Below, one piece after another: positions 26,946 through 36,194 of a DNA stretch of 64,000 bases. Position 1 is the stretch's first letter. The number at the start of each line of letters is the position of its first letter. The DNA lies in NCBI GenBank assembly GCA_016699755.1, contig CP065009.1:496001-560000 (forward strand), read 5' to 3'. Both the position numbers and the translations under genes were made by a program. This stretch comes from Candidatus Peregrinibacteria bacterium (GTDB lineage Bacteria; Patescibacteriota; Gracilibacteria; CAIRYL01; GCA-016699755). The notes under the pieces are model-generated. The model was not told where the DNA came from and searched no databases. It saw only the letters and a list, made by a program, of their open reading frames with translations.

Positions 26946-27866
26946 ATGGAAATTTTTCCCGAAAACATGTTTGACATTGTTTCTTCTCGCCGTCGTTGGT
27001 ATTTTCTTTCGAGTTTTTTTGTTCTTTCTGCGCTTATTTCTATAGTTGTTTTTGGGCTTCGTCCTGGTATTGATTTTACAGGAGGGACACAAATGGGCAT
27101 TGGATTTATGGGAGACGTTCCTCGCACAGAAGAAATTAAAAGTCTTTTTGAGGAAAGCGTTGGAACAGAAAAAGGGGAGAATGTGCTGAGCATGTTTGAT
27201 AAGACAGGTTTTGTTGTTCGTTCCCGAGGACTTACAGAAGAAGAGACAACTGCATTTGCATCTGCTCTTGCAAGTTCAAAATGGAATGGAAGCATTAATA
27301 GTATAAGTACCATTGGACCTTCTATGGGAGAAACCTTTCAAAAGCGCGCTTTTTGGGGTGTTGGTACTGCCATTATTGCTATTATTATCTTTGTCGCGCT
27401 TGCTTTTCGTCGCGTACCAGAAGGACTTTCTTCTTGGAAATTTGGCATGGCGGCCATTGCCGCACTTGTTCATGATATTACCATTATTATTGGTTTCTTT
27501 GCATTTCTTGGGTATGTTTACGGTGTTGAGGTGGATGCCCTCTTTATTACAGCACTCCTTACGGTGCTTGGCTTTTCGGTAAATGACACCATTGTTATTT
27601 TTGATCGTATTCGCGAAAATCTCAAAGGAAAGCAGGCAAAAGATCTCGAGAGTGTTTCGGAAATATCTGTATGGCAATCAATGCGGCGTTCGGTCAATAC
27701 TTCACTCTCCACACTTATTGTTGTTGCTGTAATGCTCGTCTTTTTTACGGGATTCCCTTCACTCTTCTCTTTTTTCCTTGCCGTTTCTCTCGGACTCATT
27801 GTAGGAACGTATTCCTCTATTTTTCTTGCTACTCCACTTCTCATTACTTGGCATAAAGGCTCATAA
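26946..27866 (+). CDS. secF: Protein translocase subunit SecF
   Basis: SecF with SecD uses the proton gradient to finish protein export through SecYEG. Six spans fit: the first about residues 18-37, followed by the SecF signature GIDFTGGTQMGIGF, and later ALVHDITIIIGFFAFLG and LTVLGFSVNDTIVIFDRIRE. The C-terminal RRSVNTSLSTLIVV motif is also diagnostic. Start 26946 (MEIFPENMFDIVSSRR) is used; ATG at 26967 is possible. secD is not adjacent, which is unusual because the two are often neighbours or fused. Confidence 0.95.
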   Translation: MEIFPENMFDIVSSRRRWYFLSSFFVLSALISIVVFGLRPGIDFTGGTQMGIGFMGDVPRTEEIKSLFEESVGTEKGENVLSMFDKTGFVVRSRGLTEEETTAFASALASSKWNGSINSISTIGPSMGETFQKRAFWGVGTAIIAIIIFVALAFRRVPEGLSSWKFGMAAIAALVHDITIIIGFFAFLGYVYGVEVDALFITALLTVLGFSVNDTIVIFDRIRENLKGKQAKDLESVSEISVWQSMRRSVNTSLSTLIVVAVMLVFFTGFPSLFSFFLAVSLGLIVGTYSSIFLATPLLITWHKGS

Positions 27867-27892
27867 ATACCATTTTTTTTCTTGCGTTCGTC

Positions 27893-29686
27893 ATGACGAT
27901 TGAGATTTTTTTAGTTCTTCTCGTCATTGGTGGTGCACTTTTTTTCTTCGTAACAGAGCGTCTTCCGGTTGATATTACTGCATTCCTCATCCTCATTGTT
28001 CTCATGATTTTGGGACAGTTTCTTCCAGAATCTTTTCCAAGTGTTTCTGAAGGGCTTTCTGGACTCTCAAGTTCTGCAACGGTTACGGTACTTGCTATGT
28101 TTATTCTCTCTGCTGGTATTCAGCGAACAGGGATAATTTCAAAGTTAGGGAGAGCCGTTTTCTCCTTTGTAGGGAATTCGGAATTCCGACAAATTCTTGC
28201 CATTCTTTTTATTGTTGCTCCCATTTCTGGTTTTATCAATAACACCGCGGCTGTTGCTATTTTGCTTCCTATGGTGCTCGATCTCTCACGACGATCGGGG
28301 ACACCAGCAACAAAACTCCTTATTCCCTTGTCATTTTTTGGGATGCTTGGAGGAACACTGACTCTGATTGGAACATCAACAAATATTCTCGCCGCATCCA
28401 TTCTAAAAGAGAGTGGAAGTTTGGGGGACGACATAGGACTCTTTGAATTTACGAGTCTCGGACTTGTAGTGCTTTTTACCGGAGTGGTATATTTTCTGAC
28501 TATTGGATACTTTTTGCTCCCAAACAGAAAAGAGAAAAATGGAGATGCGGAGGTAGAAGATCGTGGAGTTTTTCTTGCGGAAATCGTTATTGAAAAGGGA
28601 CATCCTGCCATTGGGAAAACACTATTAGAGTCAAAATTTGAAGAAAAACACGATATTCGTGTTCTTAAACTTATTCGGGAAAAAAAGTCATATATTAAAA
28701 CTCTTGCAGAAAAGACCATTGAGGAAGGAGACATTCTCGTTATTCGTGCTGGTGAGCAACTTATTTTGGAACTTATTCAGAAAGAAAAAGTAAAACTTTT
28801 GCCAAATTTTGATGAAGATGCACGTCGTCTTCCAGCAGGAACGGGAAAAATCGTAAAGGTTATGCTCCGCGGAGCAACGGTTTTTCATGACAGAAGTTTG
28901 GATGAAATTGGGTTTTGGAAAAAATATAATGCTTCAGTGGTGGGATTACAAAGTCTCGAGGTCACTTCTCAGCGCCTTGGAAGTGTAAAACTCCGTGTAG
29001 GCGAAACACTTTTAGTACAGGCATCTCTTACAAGTTTGGAAAAATTAAAGTACTCAAAAGACTTTTTGCTTCTCGAAACAGTAGAACAAGAGTATGCGCC
29101 AGAAAAAATGTGGATTACTCTTGGAATAGTAGTCGCAGTGGTGGCATGTTCCGTGGTACTTGGAATTCCCATTGTGATTACTGCATTAGGAGGAGTAGTT
29201 GCTATGTTTCTTTTTGATTGTCTCTCAAAGGAAGAAATCTACAATGCTATTAACTGGGAAATTATCTTTCTTCTTGCTGGCGTTATTCCACTTGGAGTTG
29301 CTATGCAAAAATCTGGAGCCGCGGAATTCCTCGCAAAAGGAATTATTCCTATTGCCGAGGGAAATCCTTCAATAGTTCTCATTCTCCTCTTATATGTTAT
29401 TACGACACTTCTTACAGAAATTATCTCCAATAATGCCGCAGTAGTGCTTATTGTTCCCATAGCTATTTCTGTCGCTACTGAAGTTCATTTCAATCCATTA
29501 CCACTTGTGCTTACGGTTATGTTTGCCGCTTCTACGAGTTTTTTAACTCCTGTTGGCTACCAAACAAATACCATGGTGTATGGCTCGGCAAATTATCGTT
29601 TTTCCGATTTTTTTCGGGTTGGCGCGCCACTCAATATTCTCCTCGCCATTGTTACCTCATTTTTTATTTGGCTGTGGTGGCTCTAA
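27893..29686 (+). CDS. SLC13/DASS-type permease with TrkA-C domains
   Basis: A 597-residue transporter of the ion transporter superfamily, likely moving an anion such as sulfate or a dicarboxylate with sodium or protons. N-terminal spans carry FINNTAAVAILLP and the following GGTLTLIGTSTNI. Two cytoplasmic TrkA-C regulatory domains occupy about 222-300 (GKTLLESKFEEKHDIRVLKL) and 321-395. C-terminal spans repeat the SNNAAVVLIVP and TPVGYQTNTMVYG motifs, the inverted-repeat pattern of the family. It starts 26 bp after secF. The substrate is not determinable. Confidence 0.9.
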   Translation: MTIEIFLVLLVIGGALFFFVTERLPVDITAFLILIVLMILGQFLPESFPSVSEGLSGLSSSATVTVLAMFILSAGIQRTGIISKLGRAVFSFVGNSEFRQILAILFIVAPISGFINNTAAVAILLPMVLDLSRRSGTPATKLLIPLSFFGMLGGTLTLIGTSTNILAASILKESGSLGDDIGLFEFTSLGLVVLFTGVVYFLTIGYFLLPNRKEKNGDAEVEDRGVFLAEIVIEKGHPAIGKTLLESKFEEKHDIRVLKLIREKKSYIKTLAEKTIEEGDILVIRAGEQLILELIQKEKVKLLPNFDEDARRLPAGTGKIVKVMLRGATVFHDRSLDEIGFWKKYNASVVGLQSLEVTSQRLGSVKLRVGETLLVQASLTSLEKLKYSKDFLLLETVEQEYAPEKMWITLGIVVAVVACSVVLGIPIVITALGGVVAMFLFDCLSKEEIYNAINWEIIFLLAGVIPLGVAMQKSGAAEFLAKGIIPIAEGNPSIVLILLLYVITTLLTEIISNNAAVVLIVPIAISVATEVHFNPLPLVLTVMFAASTSFLTPVGYQTNTMVYGSANYRFSDFFRVGAPLNILLAIVTSFFIWLWWL

Positions 29687-29700
29687 CCGTAATCACACAT

Positions 29701-31815
29701 TTACCCTTTTGTGAGCGGTGCAATCGAAAGGGCAACTCGTTTTTTTCCAACGGTTTCAAAGATAATTTCTGCGATATCTCCTTCCATTTTTGAAATACTT
29801 CCTCGTCCAAAAATGGGGTGTTTTACAGTCTCTCCAATTTCGAACTCGGGAACATAGCGCATTTCTTCTTCCTCCACTGTAAAACCAAATTCCTGAGCAG
29901 TAGAAAATCCCGAAGAGCAGTGAGATGGAATTTCTGAGAGGAAACGACTTTCAGGATTATACTGAGTATTTCCATACATCATTCGGGATTCGGCAAACAG
30001 GAGAAAAAGTTGCTTCATGGCGCGCGTCATTCCCACATAGAGGAGGCGACGCTCTTCTTCTAGCGCTTGCGGATCGAACAGGCTACGAGAATGCGGAAGA
30101 ATTCCTTCTTCTAATCCTGGTAAAAAGACAATCGGAAATTCGAGTCCTTTACTCGAATGAATCGTCATAATAAGGACGCGTTGCTGTTCGTTTTCTGCAA
30201 TATTGTCCGCGTCTGAAACAAGTGCCACTTCTTCAAGAAAAAGGGAGAGTGCCGATTCTAAATCGACATGATCAAACTTGTGCGCAACAGATTTGAGTTC
30301 GAGAATATTCTCGTAGCGTGTTTCTCCTTCCTGTGTTCCGTCACGATAAAATGGTTCAAGTCGAAAGGTTTCAAGAACTTCTCCAATAAGATCTGCAGGA
30401 GAAAGAGAACTCTTCTTTTTTCGAATGCTCTGAATATTCTCCCGAAAACGTCCCAAAGCTTCGCGAGCCGCCGGAGGAATACCATCAGCAAAATCGAGGT
30501 GATTCAAAATATTTCCGAGAGGAATATTCCGTTCTTGTGCAAAAGCAGAAAGACGGGCGAGCGTTGTTTTACCTATTTTTCTTGGAGGAAGATTAATGAT
30601 ACGCAAAAAACTTTCCGTATCTGATGGATTTTCTAAAAAGCGGAGATAAGCGAGAACATCTTTCACTTCTTTGCGTGCGTAAAATTTTAGTCCGCCAATA
30701 ATCTGATAGGGGATTGCCGCACGGAGAAAAGCTTCCTCAATGGGTCGTGTTTGTGCATTTGTTCGGACGAGTATTGCAAAATCGGAATACTTTTTTCCTT
30801 CTTTATTTCGAAAATCTCGAATTATTTCTGCAATACGCCACGATTCTTCGCGTTCATCATGATAAGAGAGAACCTGAACCACTTCTCCAGCACCGTTATC
30901 GGTACGCATTTTTTTGGGAACACGATTTTCATTGTGCTCAATAACGCCATCTGCAGCATCGAGAATATTCTGTGTGCTTCGGTAGTTTTCTTCTAATTTT
31001 ACCATTTTTGCTTCTGTAAAGTGTTTTTGAAAGTCGAGAATATTACTAATGTCTGCTCCGCGAAAGGCATAAATCGACTGATCAGAATCTCCAATGACGC
31101 ATAAATTTCGGTGAACGCTGGCAAGGAGATGAAGAAAACGGAACTGAACGGGATTGGTATCTTGAAATTCATCTACAGAAATAAACTGCCATTTGCGACG
31201 GTATTTCTCTAAAATTTCTGGATATTTTTCAAAAATCCGTACAGGAAGCACGATAAGGTCGTCAAAATCAAGCGCATTCATCTCTTGTTTCTCTTTTTCG
31301 TATTTTTCAAAAACAGTTGCAACAGCGCGTTCAAGTGAACGAGAATCCATTGATTGTAAATTTTCTGGGGTGAGAAAAGCGTTTTTGGCGGCAGAAATCC
31401 GACTCAAAATAGCACGTGGTGCAAACTCTTTATCTGAAATGCCAAGGTCTTTTTGTATTCGCTTTACGAGTGAAAGTGTGTCGTCCGAGTCGAGAATAGA
31501 GAACGAACGATCCCTTCCAATATTTTCAAATTCTGTACGAAGAATACGCACCCCAATACTATGAAATGTGCCAATCAGTGGTTTTTCTGAAAATTCAGAA
31601 ACAAGCGATTCCACACGGTCTCGCATTTCTTGTGCCGCTTTATTTGTGAACGTGACTGCTAAGATATTCCACGCAGGAATTCCTTGTGAGAGAAGGAATG
31701 CAATACGATGCGTGAGCGCACGAGTTTTTCCACTTCCAGCGCCGGCAACAACAACGATCGGTCCGTAAATATGTTCTGCGGCTTCACGTTGATGGGTATT
31801 AAGAGTACTAAGCAT
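29701..31815 (-). CDS. pcrA: UvrD/PcrA-type superfamily I DNA helicase
   Basis: 3'-5' DNA helicase for repair and rolling-circle replication control. Motif I is VVAGAGSGKTRALTHRI, motif Ia is VTFTNKAAQEM, the Walker B segment is FISVDEFQDTNPVQF, motif III is GDSDQSIYAFRGAD, and IV-VI include HSSKGLEFPIVFLPG and VGMTRA. Start 31815 (MLSTLNTHQREA) matches the family; length 704 residues. The C-terminal VKHPIFGRGSISKMEGD resembles the PcrA tail that binds RNA polymerase. PcrA and UvrD cannot be told apart with certainty. Confidence 0.95.
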   Translation of the reverse strand: MLSTLNTHQREAAEHIYGPIVVVAGAGSGKTRALTHRIAFLLSQGIPAWNILAVTFTNKAAQEMRDRVESLVSEFSEKPLIGTFHSIGVRILRTEFENIGRDRSFSILDSDDTLSLVKRIQKDLGISDKEFAPRAILSRISAAKNAFLTPENLQSMDSRSLERAVATVFEKYEKEKQEMNALDFDDLIVLPVRIFEKYPEILEKYRRKWQFISVDEFQDTNPVQFRFLHLLASVHRNLCVIGDSDQSIYAFRGADISNILDFQKHFTEAKMVKLEENYRSTQNILDAADGVIEHNENRVPKKMRTDNGAGEVVQVLSYHDEREESWRIAEIIRDFRNKEGKKYSDFAILVRTNAQTRPIEEAFLRAAIPYQIIGGLKFYARKEVKDVLAYLRFLENPSDTESFLRIINLPPRKIGKTTLARLSAFAQERNIPLGNILNHLDFADGIPPAAREALGRFRENIQSIRKKKSSLSPADLIGEVLETFRLEPFYRDGTQEGETRYENILELKSVAHKFDHVDLESALSLFLEEVALVSDADNIAENEQQRVLIMTIHSSKGLEFPIVFLPGLEEGILPHSRSLFDPQALEEERRLLYVGMTRAMKQLFLLFAESRMMYGNTQYNPESRFLSEIPSHCSSGFSTAQEFGFTVEEEEMRYVPEFEIGETVKHPIFGRGSISKMEGDIAEIIFETVGKKRVALSIAPLTKG

Positions 31816-32008
31816 GCAAAAAGATAGGAGAGAAAAATCCCAAAAACTCTGCCGGATTTTTTGAAGAAGAAAAAGAGAAAGTCTCAAAAATGAAAAAGCA
31901 CACCCTAGGCTTATGGGGATTTTCTCTCTTCTTTATATCGTTTTGGAGAAGATGGCTTTTATAAATTGAATCGGTGTGAAATAATACTGTTTGATTTTTC
32001 CTTCTTCC

Positions 32009-33043
32009 GTGCGCATTCTCGGAATTGAAACTTCGTGTGATGAAACCTCTATCGCAGTAGTGGATAATGGAACAGAGGTTCTCTCAAACGTAATCAATTC
32101 TTCTGTTCCGCTTCATCAGGCAACTGGTGGGGTGGTGCCAGAAGTTGCCGCACGTGATGCCGCTAAAAAAATTATTCCCGTTTTAAAACAAGCACTTGCA
32201 GAAGCAAAAATAGAGATGACATCTGTTGATGCTATTGCTGTCACAGCAGGACCTGGTCTTGCAGGCTCACTTCTTGTTGGTATTCAAGTGGCAAAAACAT
32301 TGGCATTTCTCCATAAAAAACCGCTTATTCCCGTTAATCACATTACAGGGCATATTTGCTCTGGTCGTCTTCTCCGCTCAGAAGAACCAGATTTTCCAGC
32401 GATGGTGCTTACCGTTTCGGGTGGACACAATGACCTTGTTCTTTGGAAAGGGGAATATGAGTTTGAAATTCTTGGACGAACACTCGATGATGCCGCCGGA
32501 GAAGCATTTGACAAAGGTGCTCGTCTTTTAGGGCTTGGATTTCCGGGAGGACCAGAAATTGCTCGTGTCGCAGAAAGTGGTATTGCAAATGCCTATCATT
32601 TTCCTCGGCCAATGATTGGCTCTGGAAATGACAATTTTTCCTTTTCAGGACTCAAAACCGCCTTACTCTACACCATTCAAGATCTCGTAAAAAAAGGGGA
32701 AGATCCAAAAGGAGAGGGAATAGTGGCAGATTTATCGGCAAGCTATCAGGAAGCCATTTGCGATACATTAGCGCGGAAACTTTTTGATGTTTTTGATCGA
32801 TTTGAAGACGTAGAAGAGGTGTATGTTACTGGAGGTGTTTCAGCAAATCGTCGTCTTCGGGAAATTCTTTTTCTTGGTTCTCATAAACGAAAAATTGGAT
32901 TTCACTTTCCAGAAAAACTAGAGTTCTGTACCGATAACGGCGCAATGATCGCCGGAGCCGCTTATTGGAAATATCGCTCATTTCCCGAAAAAACTTGGGA
33001 TTGGGAATTAGTCGAGCCAGTTCTTCATCGGGAGCTTTTTTAG
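32009..33043 (+). CDS. tsaD: tRNA threonylcarbamoyladenosine transferase TsaD
   Basis: Installs threonylcarbamoyl on A37 of ANN-decoding tRNAs with TsaB and TsaE. The protein opens RILGIETSCDETSIAVVD and carries the metal-binding HITGH pair (His near 111 and 115), GPGLAGSLLVG, VSGGHNDLVL and a C-terminal TDNGAMIAGAA. GTG at 32009 is preferred over TTG at 31991 because MRILGIETSCDET is the standard family start. The length is 344 residues. tsaB and tsaE are not seen here. The start is preceded by pyrimidine-rich TTTTTCCTTCTTCC rather than a Shine-Dalgarno site. Confidence 0.96.
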   Translation: MRILGIETSCDETSIAVVDNGTEVLSNVINSSVPLHQATGGVVPEVAARDAAKKIIPVLKQALAEAKIEMTSVDAIAVTAGPGLAGSLLVGIQVAKTLAFLHKKPLIPVNHITGHICSGRLLRSEEPDFPAMVLTVSGGHNDLVLWKGEYEFEILGRTLDDAAGEAFDKGARLLGLGFPGGPEIARVAESGIANAYHFPRPMIGSGNDNFSFSGLKTALLYTIQDLVKKGEDPKGEGIVADLSASYQEAICDTLARKLFDVFDRFEDVEEVYVTGGVSANRRLREILFLGSHKRKIGFHFPEKLEFCTDNGAMIAGAAYWKYRSFPEKTWDWELVEPVLHRELF

Positions 33044-33060
33044 TGGAATTCTTCATCCCC

Positions 33061-33732
33061 ATGAATACAAAGGCAATTCTCTTTGATTTGGACGGCACGA
33101 TTACCGACACTATCCCCATTGTTCTTTCTGCTTTTCAAAAAACATTTCATTTGTTTTCTCTTCATTATCCGGGGGACGATATATTGCGCCCACAAATTGG
33201 TCGACAAATTGAACATATTTTTGGAGATTTTTTTTCAGAAGAGCTGATCCCCAAAGTGGTGCAAATCTATCGAGAACAGTATCTCTCTTGTCAAAAGGAA
33301 ACATCGCCTTCGTTGTTTTCTGGGGTTTTTGAAGGGCTTTTTTCGTTCTCTAAATGTTCGCTTCCTATGGGAATTGTAACGACAAAACTCAGAAGTTTTA
33401 CTCTCCCTATTCTCGAAAGATTTGAAATAGACTCTTTTTTCTCTGTAGTGGTGGGAGCCGAAGACGTGGAGCATTGTAAGCCACATCCTGAACCACTTCT
33501 TTTTGCCGCTAAAAAACTCAACGTTCTCCCAGAGGAATGTCTTTATATTGGTGATTCTTTGTCGGATGCAAAAGCCGCCATTTCTGCCGGAATGCCATTT
33601 TTTGGAGTGTTGACCGGAGTGGGGGAGAAGGAGGAACTTTTAGAATATGGAGAGGTCTTTTTAGATTTGCAAGAGTGTTCCCAAAAGATATTGAGTCACA
33701 AGAAAGATTATTTTAGGGTCGAGAAGCAATAA
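33061..33732 (+). CDS. HAD-family phosphatase (PGP/PpaX-like)
   Basis: Cytoplasmic phosphatase of 223 residues. Motif I is ILFDLDGTITDT (nucleophile Asp 9), motif II is the T in GIVTTKL, motif III is the Lys in CKPHPEP and motif IV is IGDSLSDAKAA. A helical cap lies between motifs I and II, as in phosphoglycolate phosphatase and pyrophosphatase PpaX. It starts 17 bp after tsaD, so the two are probably co-transcribed. Its 3' end overlaps the end of the convergent gene by 20 bp. The substrate is unknown. Confidence 0.9.
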   Translation: MNTKAILFDLDGTITDTIPIVLSAFQKTFHLFSLHYPGDDILRPQIGRQIEHIFGDFFSEELIPKVVQIYREQYLSCQKETSPSLFSGVFEGLFSFSKCSLPMGIVTTKLRSFTLPILERFEIDSFFSVVVGAEDVEHCKPHPEPLLFAAKKLNVLPEECLYIGDSLSDAKAAISAGMPFFGVLTGVGEKEELLEYGEVFLDLQECSQKILSHKKDYFRVEKQ

Positions 33733-34222
33733 TAACTTCTTCACTCCCCTGATACATGGGAACACAATCCATTCGACCTGCTCCTTTTTGAGATGAGCGA
33801 AGAATAATGAGGAAAATTTTTTGAGAACACTCAAAAGAAATAATGCGAAGCTCTTCGTGAAATCCACTTTCAGAAATCTTTCCCTCAAGAATGAGAGGAA
33901 GGATGTCTTGCTTCTCTATTCTTTTTGGAACACTGAAACTACGTTGAAGGACTCTACCTAAAAGAGCGCGAGTCGGTCTTATTTCAAGAAGCTTTCGTAC
34001 TTTTTCATATTTGAGTAACCACACCCATTTTTCCTGAGGATTGTCATGTCTTCTTCTCCTTCCCGCCTTTCCGTAATAAAAAGCCCCATAAAGCTCAAAC
34101 GGACCACTTAAAAAACGGGTATTAATTATTTCCTCTATTCTTCCGATTTGCGGATTGCACGAAAGACGAGAAAGACTGTTGACATCAAGCAATATTTCTT
34201 TTTTTTTCGTATCTTTTTCCAT
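33713..34222 (-). CDS. Hypothetical protein
   Basis: A 169-residue protein from ATG at 34222 (MEKDTKKKEILLDV); a frame start at 34291 would add 23 residues. It is basic and looks cytoplasmic, with no membrane span. A few segments have an alpha/beta look (GFHEELRIISFECSQKIFLI, RRSFSVPKR-type loop). I do not recognise a family. Neither start has a Shine-Dalgarno site. It is convergent with the HAD gene and divergent from dnaG. Confidence 0.6.
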   Translation of the reverse strand: MEKDTKKKEILLDVNSLSRLSCNPQIGRIEEIINTRFLSGPFELYGAFYYGKAGRRRRHDNPQEKWVWLLKYEKVRKLLEIRPTRALLGRVLQRSFSVPKRIEKQDILPLILEGKISESGFHEELRIISFECSQKIFLIILRSSQKGAGRMDCVPMYQGSEEVIIASRP

Positions 34223-34418
34223 ATTTTTATGAAAATAGTGGCTTACTCTATCAAGAACTGTATTCAAAAAACAAGGAAGAAGCTGATGCAAATATGATCT
34301 CTTGTGAGAAGATTTGTTTTTCTTTTGAATCCGTAGCTTGTTATTTCATTTTGGATATTTCAGAATAACACCAAAAAGAGAGCCTCAATTTTTGAGGTGT
34401 ATTCTTGTCCCCATCTTT

Positions 34419-36185
34419 ATGGATTCCGTACAGGAAATTAAAAATCGGCTTTCTATTGTAGATGTTGTTGCGGAATACGGTACTCTTCATCCTGCGGGGC
34501 GACCAGGGAATTATAAAATGCTCTGCCCGTTCCACGATGATCACAGTCCATCCATGATTGTGAATGAAGAAAAGGGGATCGCATGGTGTTTTTCGTGTAG
34601 TTCTGGAGGAGATATGTTTTCATTTGTTCAAAAACAAGAAGGTTGTGGTTTTTCCGAGGCAGTTCGTCTTCTCGCCAAAAGAGCTGGCATTGAGACGCAG
34701 GAATTCTCTCCTGAAAAAAAGAAACATGATGATGAAACAAAAGGGCGACTTTTTGAAATCATGGAAATCGCGAGTCTCTTTTTTGAGGCACAACTTTGGG
34801 AGAATAGTCGCGCCCAAGAAATTCTTAAAAAAAGAGCTCTTCCAGAAGAAGTTCTTACCACATTTCATGTTGGATATGCGCCAGATTCTCCAGATGCTCT
34901 TACGAAGCATCTTCTTGAAAAAGGATTTACTCACAAAGAAATGATGTCGGCTGGTCTCATTGTAGCTGATGATGCCCATGCCTCGCACACTCGTGACAAG
35001 TTTCGAAATCGAATTATGTTCCCCATTTGCAATCAACACGGAGATGTATGTGCTTTTGGGGGGCGGTATATTGGCAATGGATCGTCTGCTCCGAAATATC
35101 TCAATTCTCCAGAAACACCTATTTATAAAAAATCAGAAATACTCTACGGCTTTCATCTTGCGAAAGAAAGCATGAGAAAAGAAGGACTTGTCTTTCTGGT
35201 GGAAGGATATTTTGATCTCCTTGCATTTTCTGCAATGGGATTTTCAAATGTTGTGGCTGTCTCTGGAGTTGCCTTTACTCCTGAACATGCAAAACTCCTC
35301 TCATGGAATACAAAATCTATTGCCTTTTCTCTCGACGTGGATGAGGCAGGACAAGCGGCAACAAGAAGAGCAGTTACACTCTCTCTCAAGCATCAGCTTG
35401 ATTTACGCATTGTTTCGATTCCAGGAGGAAAAGATCCAGATGAGGCACGAAGAGAAGACGAGAGTGCATTTCGAGAGACATTGGCATCTCTAGAGCCAGC
35501 AATGGATGTGCTTATAGCACGTTCTTTTCTTCATCGTGATCCAAATAATTTGGAGGATAAAAAAAAGATTCTCGATGAGCTCCTGCCAGTATTTGGGGCA
35601 TTGCCACGAGAAATAGAGCGTGACCATTATTTTGCCCATATTTCTCAAAAAATTGGGGTTTCTCAAGGAGTTATTGCAGAGGAATGGCGACACACCTCTC
35701 GTTTTTCTGCGCCACCTTCACTAAAGCGTCATGCTCCAAACATTACTTTTTCCCCTACAACACTTGAATATCTTCTCGGTCTTTTTCTTGCACTTCCACA
35801 ATATATTTTAGATGAGTCCTCTCAATTCCTCTCTGAGCTTTTGCCTGAAGGAAGAGAAAAAACAATTTACAAGCATCTTCAGGAACAGTATACTCCCGAA
35901 GTATCCGATACTCTTTCTGCGTTTTGGGAAAAAATTGCTGAAGAGGATGCGCAATACTATCGGGTTCTTACACTCTTTGTCGAAGAGAAGATTCGTTTGC
36001 TTTCGGAGGGATTGCAAAGAGAAGAGCTTCGGAAAATGATCCGGAAAATGAATAATGAACTTATTACCCGAAAAATTCGGGAACTTAGCGGCTCCCTTCG
36101 GGATAAACCAGGAGAAAATCCTGCTGATATTCTTTCTCAGATAAGTGATTTTACAAAAATGCTCAATAAATTTCATCACTTTTAA
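34419..36185 (+). CDS. dnaG: DNA primase DnaG
   Basis: Synthesises RNA primers for replication. The N-terminal zinc ribbon is CPFH at 36-39 and CFSC at 57-60. The catalytic TOPRIM core includes KSEILYGFHLAKESMRKEG, then VFLVEGYFDLLAFSAMGFSN and the metal site FSLDVDEAGQAATRRA. The C-terminal helicase-binding helices are divergent. From ATG at 34419 (MDSVQEIKNRLSIVDVV) it has 588 residues. rpoD follows at 9 bp and greA next, a conserved macromolecular-synthesis style operon without rpsU here. Confidence 0.96.
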   Translation: MDSVQEIKNRLSIVDVVAEYGTLHPAGRPGNYKMLCPFHDDHSPSMIVNEEKGIAWCFSCSSGGDMFSFVQKQEGCGFSEAVRLLAKRAGIETQEFSPEKKKHDDETKGRLFEIMEIASLFFEAQLWENSRAQEILKKRALPEEVLTTFHVGYAPDSPDALTKHLLEKGFTHKEMMSAGLIVADDAHASHTRDKFRNRIMFPICNQHGDVCAFGGRYIGNGSSAPKYLNSPETPIYKKSEILYGFHLAKESMRKEGLVFLVEGYFDLLAFSAMGFSNVVAVSGVAFTPEHAKLLSWNTKSIAFSLDVDEAGQAATRRAVTLSLKHQLDLRIVSIPGGKDPDEARREDESAFRETLASLEPAMDVLIARSFLHRDPNNLEDKKKILDELLPVFGALPREIERDHYFAHISQKIGVSQGVIAEEWRHTSRFSAPPSLKRHAPNITFSPTTLEYLLGLFLALPQYILDESSQFLSELLPEGREKTIYKHLQEQYTPEVSDTLSAFWEKIAEEDAQYYRVLTLFVEEKIRLLSEGLQREELRKMIRKMNNELITRKIRELSGSLRDKPGENPADILSQISDFTKMLNKFHHF

Positions 36186-36194
36186 TCTTTTTCT

